From: Candidatus Aenigmatarchaeota archaeon
GTDB lineage: Archaea; Aenigmatarchaeota; Aenigmatarchaeia; QMZP01; QMZT01
Length of the DNA stretch: 64,000 nt
Assembly: GCA_016932735.1 (NCBI GenBank)
Contig: JAFGCI010000001.1
Location: 62,001 to 126,000 of the forward strand
Direction of reading: 5' to 3'
This document shows positions 26,139 to 34,920 of this stretch, in pieces (position 1 is the first letter of the stretch; each line of letters opens with the position of its first letter). The translations under genes were made by a program, and so were the position numbers. Below the pieces are notes generated by a model, which saw nothing but the letters and a program-made list of their open reading frames with translations, was not told where the DNA came from and searched no databases.

Positions 26139-26414
26139 TCATTTTCTTTTAATCCTGAAATTCTGTTTTTCTCCTGAGAGAAGACTTAAAACCTCTTTCA
26201 GTTTCTCATCGGTTACCGGGCGCAGGAGTTTTCCGCCCTGCTGGATTTGTATTATGTAAAGTTCAGCTTGATTTGCAATTGCCGGATTTACCGACCTCAC
26301 ACGGGCGAGCCTTTCATACGCCTCTTTTGTAAGAGCCTTCATCAGCAACTGTTTTTTTAATTTCTCGAGTTTTTTCATCTCTTCCATTTTTTCCATGTCT
26401 TCTGCTGAGTACAT
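26139..26414 (-). CDS. PDCD5-related DNA-binding protein
   Basis: 91 residues, mostly helical: a lysine/glutamate-rich N-terminal helix, then KEAYERLARVRSVNPAIANQAELYIIQIQQGG and PVTDEKLKEVLSLL, the conserved core of archaeal PDCD5 (MTH1615-like) proteins. These bind DNA or chaperonins; the exact role is unsettled. Located between S19e and L39e, seven bases from each, as in many archaeal ribosomal operons. Confidence 0.9.
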   Translation of the reverse strand: MYSAEDMEKMEEMKKLEKLKKQLLMKALTKEAYERLARVRSVNPAIANQAELYIIQIQQGGKLLRPVTDEKLKEVLSLLSGEKQNFRIKRK

Positions 26415-26420
26415 AAAGCA

Positions 26421-26837
26421 TCATGCGGATATGGATTTGATGCTCTTTGAAACGAATGAACGTCCTTTTGGTGTTAGCATTCTACCTTTACCTTTTTCGG
26501 TCTTGACAAGTCCTGCCTTTTCAAGCTGCTGAAATATGTTTCTTATGATGGCTCCCGAAGCCTTCTTCTTGTGCTCCGGTGCGGTTCCGTTGTTCTTTCT
26601 TCCCCCGTAGACCTTTCTTAATCTCTCCACACCAACGGGGTTATTCATGTATAATTTTCTTAAAATCGAGGAAGATCTTACATACCACCAGTCCTTGTTT
26701 TCGGGAACTCTTTGCCTGTTTACGCCTGTCTTCACGTATGCCGACCATTCAGGAGGCTTCATCTCTTCCATCTTGCCAAGGTCCGCAGAAAGCTTTACTA
26801 AAAGCTTATCAACGGACACATCTTTTGCTGAAATCAT
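26421..26837 (-). CDS. rps19e: 30S ribosomal protein S19e
   Basis: 138 residues from ATG 26837, which has GAGG eight bases upstream; the longer frame start at 26870 adds residues not typical of the family. Core motifs: PPEWSAYVKTGVNRQRVPENKDWWYVRSSSILRKLY, YGGRKNNGTAPEHKKKASGAIIRNIFQQLEKAGLV and GRMLTPKGRSFV. First gene of the S19e-PDCD5-L39e-L31e-aIF6 operon. Confidence 0.94.
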   Translation of the reverse strand: MISAKDVSVDKLLVKLSADLGKMEEMKPPEWSAYVKTGVNRQRVPENKDWWYVRSSSILRKLYMNNPVGVERLRKVYGGRKNNGTAPEHKKKASGAIIRNIFQQLEKAGLVKTEKGKGRMLTPKGRSFVSKSIKSISA

Positions 26838-26954
26838 AATTATTTCCTCTGCTGATTCCATGCGCACCAAAAGGCGCGATGCCTAAAATCGCTATTTTAG
26901 GTACTATATTAATGCAAGCATTTATATTTATATAGGTTATAGGGAGCGTGTTGT

Positions 26955-27220
26955 CTATAAACTGTACTTCATTGCGTCCAGAACCCCTTCCAGAGCCAGT
27001 ATATAAGCCGCTGTCCTCATGTCAGTTTTGTGCTTTTCTTTTTTGTCCATGACGTCTTTGAAAGACTGCGTCAGTATTTTATCCATCTTACAGGTATATT
27101 GACCGTCAGAATCCTTTTCGGGCTTTTCAGGACTTCAAGAATATCGGGCGCTGCATCTATGTATTTCGAAGCCTTCTCGAACTGTTTCAGTGAAATCTCA
27201 AAAGCATTTAACTTAGACAT
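26955..27220 (-). pseudogene. Glutamate dehydrogenase remnant with the middle deleted
   Basis: The first about 45 codons read MSKLNAFEISLKQFEKASKY... to ILTVNIPVR, the start of a Glu/Leu/Phe/Val dehydrogenase. In the +1 shifted frame the last 43 codons read MDKILTQSFKDVMDKKEKHK then TDMRTAAYILALEGVLDAMK, the very end of the same enzyme. About 330 codons (substrate and NAD domains) are missing. The join lies near 27081-27088 at AGATGGAT, which encodes RMD in the N-part context and MD in the C part. The fused frame stops soon after the join. A good Shine-Dalgarno (GGAGG) still precedes the start. Dead gene. Confidence 0.8.
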
Positions 27221-27334
27221 TTCAATCCCTCCGGTGATAATATATCTAAAATAAGATACATAATTATAAAGATATATTCATATGCCTTAACATTCAGATT
27301 ACCATTTATGAATGTTTAAAATCAGTCAAAAAAT

Positions 27335-28042
27335 TTATTCGCTCTTTTCAGGAGCGGCTACAGTTTCAGTCTTTTCAGGTTCTTCTGCTTTTTCCATTGC
27401 CTTCTCGAGGGCGGGTGTCATGGCATTTTCCGAAGGCTCAATTACTTTTATCCTTCCGATTTCACTGAATTTTACAGGATAAACCTTATTGAGCTGCTTC
27501 TTCATTTTCATCTGGAAAGAGCCTTTGATTACTTCCTGCATTAGATCGTTGAAGGTCATTTTCTTTATCTTGTCATCAATGAACTTTTTTGTATTGTTTA
27601 TTATTTCCGACCTTACAGCACTGCTGACGTTCCTTGTCATTATCAGAAGAGGTTTAATCCTTATTTCCCATCCATCTTTGGTCTTAACGACGTGCGTTAT
27701 TTCTATTTTGTCCTTTCTTTTTCTGACAATCCGCGAAAGGTATTCGTTCATGCACTGCATTCCGTTGGGAATGGTTTGCGCATTGCTTCCTTTGACATCA
27801 GCTATCTTGAATTTAAGCCATACAAAATATTTAGACCTCTCTCCTGTAACCTCAGAAACAGGAACATTGATATTCCTTCCTATAAGAGAGGCAGGGTCTG
27901 TGCTAGGTGTCTGGTAGATTACCTTGCTCCCGAATTCCGGAGGCGTCATTATATCAAACCAGTCCTTTCCCTTCCATTTCTTGACTGACTGCGCCTGGCT
28001 CATCTTCTTCTGTGGACCTTTTTTCTCAGCCTGTTTTGCCAT
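27335..28042 (-). CDS. rps3ae: 30S ribosomal protein S3Ae (eS1)
   Basis: 235 residues: KKWKGKDWFDIMTPPEFGSKVIYQTPSTDPASLIGRNINVPVSE, RYFVWLKFKI-like strand and KKMTFNDLMQEVIKGSFQ are the S3Ae signatures. A short acidic/alanine tail (residues 215-235) extends the C terminus. Located 6 bases downstream of the DHH phosphoesterase gene, so cotranscribed with it. Confidence 0.95.
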   Translation of the reverse strand: MAKQAEKKGPQKKMSQAQSVKKWKGKDWFDIMTPPEFGSKVIYQTPSTDPASLIGRNINVPVSEVTGERSKYFVWLKFKIADVKGSNAQTIPNGMQCMNEYLSRIVRKRKDKIEITHVVKTKDGWEIRIKPLLIMTRNVSSAVRSEIINNTKKFIDDKIKKMTFNDLMQEVIKGSFQMKMKKQLNKVYPVKFSEIGRIKVIEPSENAMTPALEKAMEKAEEPEKTETVAAPEKSE

Positions 28043-28048
28043 TTATCA

Positions 28049-29584
28049 TCACAAATCTTTTTCGGCACTGAAGCCGTCTTCAATTATCTTGTTATTATCT
28101 GTTTCACCATTACAGGATGAAATAGTACTTTCATTAATGGTATCTGTTATATTTAAATTTGTTAACTCATCCTCTACAATTTCCATAAACCTTTTTTCCA
28201 TATCTTTCGGGATTCGCGCCCCTGAAGCTCCTGCATGGCCTCCACCTTCGCCTCCGCATGCAGCTGATGCTTTGGAAATAATTTCCTTCAGGTTTATCGG
28301 GCCTCCGCTCAAGGACTTATCCAATCTTGCCGACACTTTTATTGTGGAATCCTCGCTCGCGAACCCTATAAGAGGTTTCCCGTCGGGAACCATATGTGAA
28401 TGATTGATGATTGACATTACATTAGAAATTATGTCCTGCGGTATCTTTTCACCAGCCATTACATAGACAGCATTGCTGAAAATGACTTTGTCTGTTCTTT
28501 GTTTAATCTGCTTCTGAACCCATCTGACAGAATTGCTTATGCTTCTCTTGTAAGATATTATTGCAGACCTCACATCATCAAAGACAGACTCATCATTCAT
28601 GCAAAGCCTGACACCCAGGTCTGGCTTCCCGGTCTTTCCGCATGAATTCAGCATAGTGGCAAATTCGTTAGCATCCCTGAACTCCTCATTCCTTTCAAGA
28701 AGTTCATAGACATCCCCAAATATTTCCTCGGGATTATCATGTTTCCCATTTATCCTTGCGACGATTATTCCTGACGCAAGATTTTTTTGCTCATCTTCGG
28801 ACAGGTCTGATATCGTTCTCCATGAGCCGTCTTCCCTTTTCAGGTTTATCATCATGTCATTGAGGAACGCGATTGACTTTGATTCGGAGCCTGTTATACC
28901 CGGTATGAAGGGGTCTGTTGTGTATTCAAGAGCCTTATGAAGCGGTCTTGTGTAACGTCCCCAAATTCTTAACCCCTTTAGCAGTGCAATCTTTCCGGAA
29001 TTCTGCGCATCTTTCAGAATCTCCCTGTTCATGCCGTTTAAGCCCCAGTTGTCTCCGACCGAGTCAATCTGTGAATCCCCGATTGCCCCGATTATGGCAA
29101 GTTCGCTCAGGTCTATATTATTATTGTCAAGAGCTCTTGCAAGAATATAAGAAACCCCTGAGCCCGAGAGGTTCTCGCCCATTCCGAGCTCCAGCGAATT
29201 TATGTGAATTATACCTTCCCTTTTGATTTCGCCCTGAATCTGGTGGTGGTCGCAGATTATGATTTTTGAATCCGGAAGATATTTCTGAAGATTATCAAGC
29301 TGTCCCGAACCCATGTCGGTGATTATGTTAAGAGAATATTTTTCCTTTTCGAGGCCCTTTATGAATTCTTCTTCCAGCTGTCTGAATATGGAAAGATGGA
29401 ACTTCTTGCCAAGACGCTTTAGCGCAAGAGAAATTATCGCGGCAGATGTTATACCGTCTGCATCGTAGTGTGATATGACTCTTATTGTATCATCATAACC
29501 CTTTATCATCTCTGCTGCTTTTCTGGCTGCAGCTACCATCTCCTTTAGGCCTTCGATAGCAACAGCGTCTTCTATATTTTCCAT
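28049..29584 (-). CDS. DHH/DHHA1 family phosphoesterase (archaeal RecJ/GAN-like nuclease)
   Basis: 511 residues. DHH domain motifs are ISHYDADGITSAAI (DxD metal site), ITDMGSGQ and ICDHHQ. The DHHA1 part has CGGEGGGHAGASGA near residue 445. Archaeal members of this length are single-strand-specific 5'-3' exonucleases related to RecJ and to Cdc45, often bound to GINS in the replisome. The last 50 residues are an unusual Asn/Thr/Ser-rich tail. Operon with S3Ae downstream. Confidence 0.87.
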   Translation of the reverse strand: MENIEDAVAIEGLKEMVAAARKAAEMIKGYDDTIRVISHYDADGITSAAIISLALKRLGKKFHLSIFRQLEEEFIKGLEKEKYSLNIITDMGSGQLDNLQKYLPDSKIIICDHHQIQGEIKREGIIHINSLELGMGENLSGSGVSYILARALDNNNIDLSELAIIGAIGDSQIDSVGDNWGLNGMNREILKDAQNSGKIALLKGLRIWGRYTRPLHKALEYTTDPFIPGITGSESKSIAFLNDMMINLKREDGSWRTISDLSEDEQKNLASGIIVARINGKHDNPEEIFGDVYELLERNEEFRDANEFATMLNSCGKTGKPDLGVRLCMNDESVFDDVRSAIISYKRSISNSVRWVQKQIKQRTDKVIFSNAVYVMAGEKIPQDIISNVMSIINHSHMVPDGKPLIGFASEDSTIKVSARLDKSLSGGPINLKEIISKASAACGGEGGGHAGASGARIPKDMEKRFMEIVEDELTNLNITDTINESTISSCNGETDNNKIIEDGFSAEKDL

Positions 29585-29702
29585 GGAATCACAAAGAATT
29601 ACCTTTAGTTATAGTTCAGTACGATTAAATATTAATTCTCTCGTCATTCTCCTGTGACTTGGAAACATATGGGTTTATAAGATATTTCCATATAGAAAAT
29701 CT

Positions 29703-30104
29703 ATGAATTTTTACAATCGTATATTTTGGGCAGTGTTTATAATAGCAGCTGTTGTATCCATTTTTATAGCTCTCGGAGACCTGTTCTTTTTTGGCGTCAT
29801 TTTCTGCCTTTTTGTCATACTTGCGGGCATTGCAAAGCTTGAGCAGGATAAGAACAACAAGGAAATCATTGAATCGTTCGATACAATCGATGACGAGATG
29901 AGTAGCCTTGCAAGGAACTTCGAGAAGAGCCATCTTTACACCAGGGACACCAGGGACCAGACAGATTCAAGAATACAGAAATTCGAATCCAAAAGAATTG
30001 AAACGGAAAAGAAAGTCGAAACCATGTACAGGGACATCGTCAAGAAGATAATACAGATTGAGAACTCACTTAACAAGATGGGCAAGGAAACCAAAAAGAA
30101 GTGA
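29703..30104 (+). CDS. Small two-TM membrane protein with coiled-coil tail
   Basis: 133 residues. Two adjacent hydrophobic helices (about 5-25 and 27-45) are followed by a long charged helix (45-133, many Lys/Glu, heptad-like) predicted to stay in the cytoplasm. No family recognised. It has its own start away from the DHH gene and converges with the hypothetical gene at 30107 (3 bases between stops). Confidence 0.65.
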   Translation: MNFYNRIFWAVFIIAAVVSIFIALGDLFFFGVIFCLFVILAGIAKLEQDKNNKEIIESFDTIDDEMSSLARNFEKSHLYTRDTRDQTDSRIQKFESKRIETEKKVETMYRDIVKKIIQIENSLNKMGKETKKK

Positions 30105-30106
30105 GA

Positions 30107-30559
30107 TTATACTTTTCTTGTGGCGCGTCTCCACTGTGGACCTAAGCCAAACCATGGGTCATCCCTTTCCCGATCAGCGTTATTTATCATGTTCATGGTT
30201 TTATGAGCTATACTTTTAGCGTCTTCTAAAGTTTTTTGAGGCGTGCACAAAGCACCATCTCCGGGATAATGAGGAACAAATTCACCTACTATTGTCTTAT
30301 AAATAGGTACGGCTGTTCCTCCAATTTCGTATTTCATAAATAAGCCTTTGTCTGCCAGTTTTCTGGCCTCCGATTCAGTGCCACAAAGAACACTAGTAGC
30401 TTTACCATCAATAGAATATGTAAATTTTCCATCCTGTTGAGAAATGGATATTAACTGACCATACCGGTTTGAATATATGATGTCACTGGTAGCACTTCTT
30501 CTATTTTTTATTAACTTTGATCTGCCGAAGAGATCGAGCTGTTCTACTGTACTGGCCAT
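30107..30559 (-). CDS. Hypothetical protein
   Basis: 150 residues, soluble, no signal peptide, no recognised domain. The central region (GQLISISQQDGKFTYSIDGKA ... TESEARKLADKGLF) resembles a small beta-sheet plus helix unit; the C terminus is basic (WRRATRKV). TATA-like sequence on the minus strand (ATAAATACATAAG) lies around 30582-30594. Unknown role. Confidence 0.6.
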   Translation of the reverse strand: MASTVEQLDLFGRSKLIKNRRSATSDIIYSNRYGQLISISQQDGKFTYSIDGKATSVLCGTESEARKLADKGLFMKYEIGGTAVPIYKTIVGEFVPHYPGDGALCTPQKTLEDAKSIAHKTMNMINNADRERDDPWFGLGPQWRRATRKV

Positions 30560-30628
30560 GTCACATCAATTTATTATTTAACTTATGTATTTATAAATTA
30601 ATTACTACATAAGAGGAACAAAATATAA

Positions 30629-32086
30629 TTAATAACTCTTTGCAAAATAAACCGCATGCTGTGAAGGCTTCCCGCATTTTATGCATTTATCCCCTATTTT
30701 TGGTTGGTCAAAAGGTACGCACAAAGTCTTGATTCCCTCAGTCTCAAACTTAATTAATTCTTCGCATTCCGTTTCCCCACAGTGTGGAGCGAGGATTAGC
30801 TTTTTCTCTTTTGCGAACTTGGTAAATTCATTCCAGTCTTTTGGTTCAGCAATGCTTTCTGTGAGCCATTTTTTAGCTTTTTCAAAAAGCGATTTCTGGA
30901 TTTCTTCCAGAAGATTTTCGATGGTCTTTTCCAGATCATCGAATTTTACGAAAAGCTTCTCGCCTGTATCCCTTCTTACGAGAACGGCCTGATTCTTCTC
31001 GATATCTTTTGGGCCAATTTCCAGCCTTATGGGAACGCCTTTAAGTTCCCAGTGATTGTACTTCCAGCCGGAGCTGTACTCCTCCCTCGCATCCGTTTTG
31101 ACTCTGAAATTATCAAGAGATTTTTCAATTTCTTTTGCCTTTTCAAGGACTTCTTTTTTGGATTTTTCAAAAATTATCGGAACGATGACAACCTGCACCG
31201 GAGCTATCCTAGGTGGAAGAACCAAGCCCTTATCGTCGCTATGAGTTATTATCATGACACCGATTGAGCGTGTCGTGAAACCCCAGGAGTTCTGCCATCC
31301 ATACTGGTTCTTTCCGTTTTCATCAAGGAATTTTATATCGAAAGCCTTCGAGAAGTTCTGGCCCAGAAAATGTGACGTTGCTCCCTGAATGGCCTTTCCT
31401 ATCGGAAGAAATGTTTCGACGCTGGTCGTGTAAGCCGCTCCCGCAAACTTCTCCTTTTCGGTCTTCTTTCCTTTTATCATCGGAACAGCGAGCAAGTCTT
31501 CATACGTCTGTCTATAATATTCAAGTATTTCCAGAACCTCTTTCTCGGCTTCTTCTTTATTCGCGAAGACCGTGTGGCCTTCCTGCCAAAGGAATTCTCT
31601 GGTTCTGAGGAAAGGCATGGGATATTTGAACTCCCATCTCACGACATTGTTCCACTGGTTCAGCCTTAACGGGAGATCGTTATGTGACCTGACCCATTTC
31701 GCATAAGAATCATACATTATAGTCTCCGATGTCGGGCGGACTGCCAGCCTCTCGGACAGTTTGCTGTCTCCCGCGTGTGTTACCCACGCAACTTCGGGCG
31801 TGAATCCTTCAACGTGTTCCTGCTCTTTCATCAAAAGGGATTCCGGAATGAACAACGGAAAGTAAGCATTTTCGACTCCTGATTTTTTGAATCTTTCATC
31901 AAGAAAATCCCTAATCATATCCCACATCGCGTAGGAATAGGGTCTGAAAACGATGCATCCGGATACCTTCGAATAGTCGGCCAGTTCGGCCTTCTGAATA
32001 AGCTGTGTGTACCATTCACTGAAATTGTCAGTTTTCTTTTCGGTGAGGCCCTTCAGATTCGTGGAACTGTCATCGCTTTTACCCAT
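30629..32086 (-). CDS. proS: Prolyl-tRNA synthetase (archaeal/eukaryotic type)
   Basis: 485 residues. Class II motifs: FRPYSYAMWDMI (motif 1 region), FLRTREFLWQEGHTVF (motif 2) and GVMIITHSDDKGLVLPPRIAP (motif 3). The C-terminal domain has cysteine pairs (CGETECEEL, CIKCGKPS) and ends in the conserved AKSY tyrosine carboxylate typical of archaeal ProS. No editing insertion. Charges tRNA-Pro. Divergent from the rRNA operon, which starts about 300 bases away. Confidence 0.96.
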   Translation of the reverse strand: MGKSDDSSTNLKGLTEKKTDNFSEWYTQLIQKAELADYSKVSGCIVFRPYSYAMWDMIRDFLDERFKKSGVENAYFPLFIPESLLMKEQEHVEGFTPEVAWVTHAGDSKLSERLAVRPTSETIMYDSYAKWVRSHNDLPLRLNQWNNVVRWEFKYPMPFLRTREFLWQEGHTVFANKEEAEKEVLEILEYYRQTYEDLLAVPMIKGKKTEKEKFAGAAYTTSVETFLPIGKAIQGATSHFLGQNFSKAFDIKFLDENGKNQYGWQNSWGFTTRSIGVMIITHSDDKGLVLPPRIAPVQVVIVPIIFEKSKKEVLEKAKEIEKSLDNFRVKTDAREEYSSGWKYNHWELKGVPIRLEIGPKDIEKNQAVLVRRDTGEKLFVKFDDLEKTIENLLEEIQKSLFEKAKKWLTESIAEPKDWNEFTKFAKEKKLILAPHCGETECEELIKFETEGIKTLCVPFDQPKIGDKCIKCGKPSQHAVYFAKSY

Positions 32087-32189
32087 GAATTAACCCTCTT
32101 GATTTATTACTTTTAGTAGGTTTATTAGTTAATACATTTATATACCTCTTTGTTATATAATTTACGTTATCGCCTTCAGGATTGGATTA

Positions 32190-32200
32190 CTTATATAAAT
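32190..32200 (+). promoter_or_regulatory. rRNA operon TATA box; 32100-32398 is leader
   Basis: CTTATATAAAT preceded by a purine-rich stretch is the best TATA box before the 16S gene. Transcription would begin near 32215-32225, giving a leader of about 180 bases. The leader holds a hairpin (AGCCTGAAGCC to GGCATCAGGTT) and the 5' half of the 16S processing stem. No gene is seen between 32100 and 32398. Confidence 0.6.
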
Positions 32201-32398
32201 CTAACCTGCATATTAGGTGATACGCTTAACAGACGGTCAAAAACAAAACACACCGAAAACATGATACACCGTTCATATTCAATAGATGTGAGCCTGAAGC
32301 CGTTAGAGAGGCATCAGGTTTGAAGTAGGCAAGAACAGACTCAACCCAATGTGAAATCTTATTGAGAGATTTAATAGGAGTAAATGTGCAAAGCCAAT

Positions 32399-33915
<1,517 letters not shown>

Positions 33916-34110
33916 ATATCTTTCATTCACGAGTATCCTCTGGATACAGTGCCTTGAACCTCACGGTCCAAGGAAGTACACAAAATCGGGTCGAGTCTGA
34001 AAAAGTGGTTAATAAATATATGGTTCATGTGAGTACATGCCCGCCACTATCAATATAATCAAGCAGGATATCACAGCAAACCAATATAGCAGTGTTAACC
34101 AAATCATTAT

Positions 34111-34329
34111 GGGCTGATAGATCAGTGGTACCTCCTCTGCGCAATCAGGGAAGCCCTATTTGCATAGGGGGAACTTTAGATCGCTCGCTTTGCAAGCGAG
34201 AGGCCGTGGGTTCAAATGCATGTGCACTAACATGCAATGCCTTGAAAGGGATTCAAGGAGCCTTTCTCAGAAAATGAATATTCCGGAAATAAATCAAATT
34301 AAGGATGTTTGGAATTCCCACTCAGTCCA
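34111..34329 (+). tRNA. tRNA-Ala (UGC) in the rRNA spacer, with D-loop and T-loop insertions
   Basis: Acceptor GGGCTGA/TCAGTCC, D stem GATC/GATC, anticodon stem CTCGC/GCGAG with loop TTTGCAA (anticodon TGC), T stem GTGGG/CCCAC. A 48-base insertion follows AGTGGTA in the D loop (about 34131-34178, hairpin CCCTAT-TTGC-ATAGGG). A 99-base insertion follows TTCAAAT in the T loop (about 34218-34316, with hairpins GCATG/CATGC and CCTTGAA/TTCAAGG). Joined exons give a textbook 72-nt tRNA-Ala. Position between 16S and 23S is usual for archaea. Confidence 0.88.
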
Positions 34330-34393
34330 TTCTTGCCTGCACTTATAAATTTAATGTAACTATAATGTTTACAGCCCGTAAGGGCATTCACAG

Positions 34394-34497
34394 CAAAGCT
34401 GCTTTCAGAGTGGCCGTAACGTTTCGTCGGTCATGCGGCGCGATTGGAAAGATACCAAGTGTATCTCTATTGCGTCTTTTTCTCTGAATGCAGTTTG
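34394..34497 (+). ncRNA. Highly structured 104-nt element in the 16S-23S spacer (three-way junction)
   Basis: A long stem, CAAA(G)CTGCTTTCAGAG (34394-34410) with CTCTGAATGCAGTTTG (34482-34497), encloses two hairpins: TGGCCG/CGGTCA (34411-34432) and CGCGAT/ATTGCG with inner GATAC/GTATC (34439-34474). A TATA-like CTTATAAATTTAA lies about 50 bases upstream. Not a 5S rRNA (its conserved loop sequences are missing) and not a tRNA. May be a processing structure or a separate small RNA. The rest of the spacer 34330-34920 holds further hairpins and no protein gene. Confidence 0.45.
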
Positions 34498-34710
34498 TTC
34501 ATAATAACCAATTCATAAAGAACCTGGATCGTGATGCGCAAAAGGATCACGGTCCTGCGAGAAGGAAGGTAATGATCTAATAGCGGATCCGTTAAAGGCT
34601 CAGGCCTTTGATGGTCATGCACATATCACAAACGTTCAAATCCCGTGTGCATCATATCGGACCAAGACTCTAAAACCGATTTGACTGCTTATGCAGTCTT
34701 TCCGGTGAAA

Positions 34711-34775
34711 GGTATGATGATGTGAACACCGTTTGAACCTCCTAATGATCGGCATAGGCAGATTCTCCTGAAATT
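34711..34775 (+). ncRNA. Possible C/D box guide RNA in the rRNA spacer
   Basis: Box C ATGATGA (34714-34720), 12 bases, a D'-like TTGA (34733-34736), a C'-like AATGATC (34744-34750) and box D CTGA (34768-34771). The 12-base guide contains GTGAACACC, complementary to GGTGTTCAC in the 23S peptidyl-transferase region (about 37528-37536). The D' box is imperfect and the C'-D distance (17) is longer than usual. Low confidence. Confidence 0.25.
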
Positions 34776-34780
34776 GGAAA

Positions 34781-34854
34781 GACATAGAACTTTGCACTAA
34801 AGTGCAAGTCCTTGACAACGCCTGTAAACGGCTTGCCAAGGTCAAATCTATGTC
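34781..34854 (+). other. 74-nt three-way-junction structure before 23S
   Basis: GACATAGA pairs with TCTATGTC around two hairpins: TTGCAC-TAAA-GTGCAA and CCTTG...GCC-TGTAAAC-GGC...CAAGG. The length is tRNA-like, but no T arm or usable anticodon fits. Probably part of pre-23S folding. Confidence 0.35.
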
Positions 34855-34920
34855 GAACCGATACAAAATATATATGCGTTGGAAAATGCGCAGATGCAAA
34901 TCTGTGCACTTCCGATGTAA

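Noticed and set aside
34394-34497. 5S rRNA by its three-way junction and size
   Set aside because: The conserved 5S loop sequences (CCGAAC, GAAGTTAAG region) are absent.
34531-34660. tRNA-like segment with GTTCAAATCC and partly complementary ends
   Set aside because: The T stem does not form (AAACG opposite CCCGT) and no anticodon arm fits; better explained as spacer hairpins.
34660-34690. Pyrrolysine-type anticodon loop (GACTCTAAA)
   Set aside because: No acceptor, D or T arms around it; the flanks do not pair as an anticodon stem.
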